Origin: Solirubrobacteraceae bacterium
Lineage (GTDB): Bacteria > Actinomycetota > Thermoleophilia > Solirubrobacterales > Solirubrobacteraceae
Length of the DNA stretch: 5,652 nucleotides
Direction of reading: 5' to 3'
Assembly (NCBI GenBank): GCA_030043235.1
Contig: JASHYF010000130.1
Coordinates: 1-5,652, forward strand
Positions 4,307 to 5,652 of this stretch are shown here, in pieces. Position 1 is the first letter of the stretch, and the number at the start of each line of letters is the position of its first letter. The translations under genes and the position numbers were made by a program. Below the pieces are notes generated by a model. The model ran no database searches and was not told the DNA's origin. It saw only the letters and a program-made list of their open reading frames with translations.

Positions 4307-5652
4307 TCAGGTGATGAGAGGGATGATCAGGATGGCGACGATGTTGGCGACCTTGATCATGGGGTTGATGGCCGGGCCGGCGGTGTCCTTGAAGGGGTCG
4401 CCGACGGTGTCGCCGGTGACCGACGCGGCGTGCGCGTCCGAGCCCTTGCCGCCGAACGCGCCGTCCTCGATGAGCTTCTTCGCGTTGTCCCACGCGCCGC
4501 CGCCGGCGGTCATCAGCACGGCGAAGAAGAAGCCCACGACGATCACGCCGATCAGCAGGCCGCCGAGCGCCTTCGTGTCGATCAGCCCGACGATCAGCGG
4601 CAGCAGGATCGGCAGCATCGCGGGGATGATCATCTCGCGCTGGGCGGTCTTGGTGACGATGTCCACGCACGTGGCGTAGTCGGGGTCTTCCGTGCCCTCC
4701 ATGATCCCCGGGTGCTCGCGGAACTGCCGGCGCACCTCCTCCACGACCGCGCCGCCCGCGCGGCCCACCGCCTCGATCGACAGCGAGGCGAACAGGCACA
4801 CCATCAGCCCGCCGAGGAGCAGGCCGATCAGCACGGGCGGTTCGTTGATGGAGAAGATCAGCGATTCGATCGCGTGATGTTCGTGGACGGCCAGTTCCTG
4901 GCGAAAGCCGGCGAACAGCACGACCGCCGCGAGCACCGCCGAGCCGATCGCGTAGCCCTTGGTGACCGCCTTGGTGGTGTTGCCGACCGCGTCCAGCGGA
5001 TCGGTCACGTTGCGCACCTCCTCGGGCAGCTCGGCCATCTCCGCGATCCCGCCGGCGTTGTCGGTGATCGGGCCGAACGCGTCGAGCGCGACGATCAGGC
5101 CGGTCAGCGACAGCTGGCCCATGACCGCCACGCCGATGCCGTAGATGCCCGTGGTGCCGCCGCCCGCGAGCTTCCACGCGCCGAAGATGCCGAGCACGAT
5201 CACGAGCGCCGGCAGCGCCGTCGCCTGCAGGCCCGAGCCGAAGCCCTGGATGATGTTGGTGGCGTGACCCGTGACCGACGCGCGCGCGGTCTTCTTCACC
5301 GGCGAGAAGCGCGTGGAGGTGTAGTAGTCGGTGAGCACGAACAGGCACGCCGTGACGCCGATGCCGATCAGCGAGCACAGGTAGAACTTGCCCCAGGCGG
5401 GCGGGTTCACGGCGCTTCCCACCTGTGCGAAGGTGAGGTTGCGCATCAGCCAGTAGGTGATGGGGGCGAACGCCGCCGCGGCGATCACCCCCGAGACGAT
5501 CAGCCCTTGGTAGAGGGCGCGCTCGACGTTCCCTGCGCGCGAGCGCACCGCGAACGTGCCGATGATCGACGCCACCACCGCCACGCCGCCGAGGATCAGC
5601 GGGTACATCACCACGCGGGTGGCCTCGTGGAAGGTGAGCACGCCGAGCAGCA
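4307..5652 (-). CDS. hppA: Membrane-bound H+-pumping pyrophosphatase, K+-independent type (C-terminal part, runs off the window)
   Basis: The reading frame is open to the right edge, so only the C-terminal 448 or so codons of a protein normally about 670-800 aa long are present. The true start and the first catalytic motif (DVGADLVGK type) lie outside. The enzyme hydrolyses pyrophosphate and pumps H+ across the cytoplasmic membrane. Numbering from GTG 5641: [17 protein letters not shown] (187-203), [17 protein letters not shown] (213-229), and near the end [12 protein letters not shown] (378-389), [20 protein letters not shown] (400-419) and [10 protein letters not shown] (422-431) are the conserved cytosolic PPi/Mg-binding loops, all intact. 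Several hydrophobic segments separate them. Lys224 and Thr227 in [10 protein letters not shown] mark the K+-independent subfamily, where K+-dependent enzymes have Ala and Gly. The TGA stop at 4309-4307 is 4 nt before the palindrome array. The pump could energise the transporter operon downstream. Confidence 0.97.
   Translation of the reverse strand, partial: LLGVLTFHEATRVVMYPLILGGVAVVASIIGTFAVRSRAGNVERALYQGLIVSGVIAAAAFAPITYWLMRNLTFAQVGSAVNPPAWGKFYLCSLIGIGVTACLFVLTDYYTSTRFSPVKKTARASVTGHATNIIQGFGSGLQATALPALVIVLGIFGAWKLAGGGTTGIYGIGVAVMGQLSLTGLIVALDAFGPITDNAGGIAEMAELPEEVRNVTDPLDAVGNTTKAVTKGYAIGSAVLAAVVLFAGFRQELAVHEHHAIESLIFSINEPPVLIGLLLGGLMVCLFASLSIEAVGRAGGAVVEEVRRQFREHPGIMEGTEDPDYATCVDIVTKTAQREMIIPAMLPILLPLIVGLIDTKALGGLLIGVIVVGFFFAVLMTAGGGAWDNAKKLIEDGAFGGKGSDAHAASVTGDTVGDPFKDTAGPAINPMIKVANIVAILIIPLIT

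Noticed and set aside
1854..4679. A 941-aa open frame on the plus strand spanning the permease, the array and part of hppA
   Set aside because: It is antisense to well-supported membrane protein genes. Its translation is rich in Arg, His, Gln, Asp and Glu with no domain, and it crosses the palindromes. It is the usual stop-free shadow frame of very GC-rich DNA.
4107..5378. A 423-aa minus-strand frame that runs through hppA and the whole palindrome array
   Set aside because: It is a shadow of hppA in another frame. It stays open across the array only because the palindromes lack stops in that frame, and the protein is low-complexity.
5639..5641. GTG at 5641 as the start of the pyrophosphatase
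   Set aside because: The frame stays open upstream to the window edge (codons for Leu-Leu-Gly), and the family needs over 200 more N-terminal residues including a catalytic motif, so this is an internal valine.

Overview
This window looks like chromosomal DNA from a high-GC member of the Actinomycetota. The evidence is the strong G/C bias at third codon positions, the paired TrkA-type (RCK) genes beside a long APC permease with a UspA-like tail (a grouping I recall as ceoB/ceoC and Rv2690c in Mycobacterium), and a Gram-positive/actinobacterial type of LexA box. The class Thermoleophilia (Solirubrobacterales) is my best guess, but only a weak inference.

Layout, left to right. (1) 3-75, minus strand: tRNA-Gln(CUG) without an encoded CCA. 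(2) 148-711, plus strand: an HNH endonuclease-like protein with two helix-turn-helix segments. Its start codon directly abuts a perfect 16-bp palindrome (132-147) that matches the SOS/LexA box. (3) 708-1385 and 1389-1826, minus strand: a full-length RCK protein (RCK_N plus TrkA_C) preceded in the operon by a short RCK protein with only the nucleotide-binding half. (4) 1887-3911, minus strand: a 674-aa APC-superfamily permease with about 12 membrane segments and a cytosolic UspA-like C-terminal domain. Its last six codons and stop are duplicated in tandem. (5) 3908-4105, minus strand: a 65-aa protein with two membrane segments, translationally coupled to the permease by a GTGA overlap. (6) 4128-4302: an almost unbroken array of seven inverted repeats. 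Five are perfect, spacer-free palindromes of 22-24 bp centred on CATG, with stems that all differ. (7) 4307 to the right edge, minus strand: the C-terminal part of a membrane-bound pyrophosphatase (hppA) with the K+-independent H+-pump signature.

How the genes fit together. The order small membrane protein, permease, short RCK and full RCK reads as one minus-strand operon. RCK proteins normally gate K+ channels or transporters, but no TrkH/KtrB subunit is present here. The permease carries residues that line up, from memory, with the K+-binding residues of the APC-type K+/H+ symporter KimA. A K+ uptake system made of a KimA-like permease, two RCK subunits and a small membrane subunit is therefore a reasonable hypothesis. 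The upstream proton-pumping pyrophosphatase could supply the driving force, but the palindrome array probably separates it into its own transcription unit. The HNH gene is a separate, convergent, probably DNA-damage-regulated unit.

The two features most worth follow-up are the palindrome array (4128-4302) and the SOS box on the HNH start codon (132-147). The KimA/RCK operon idea comes next.
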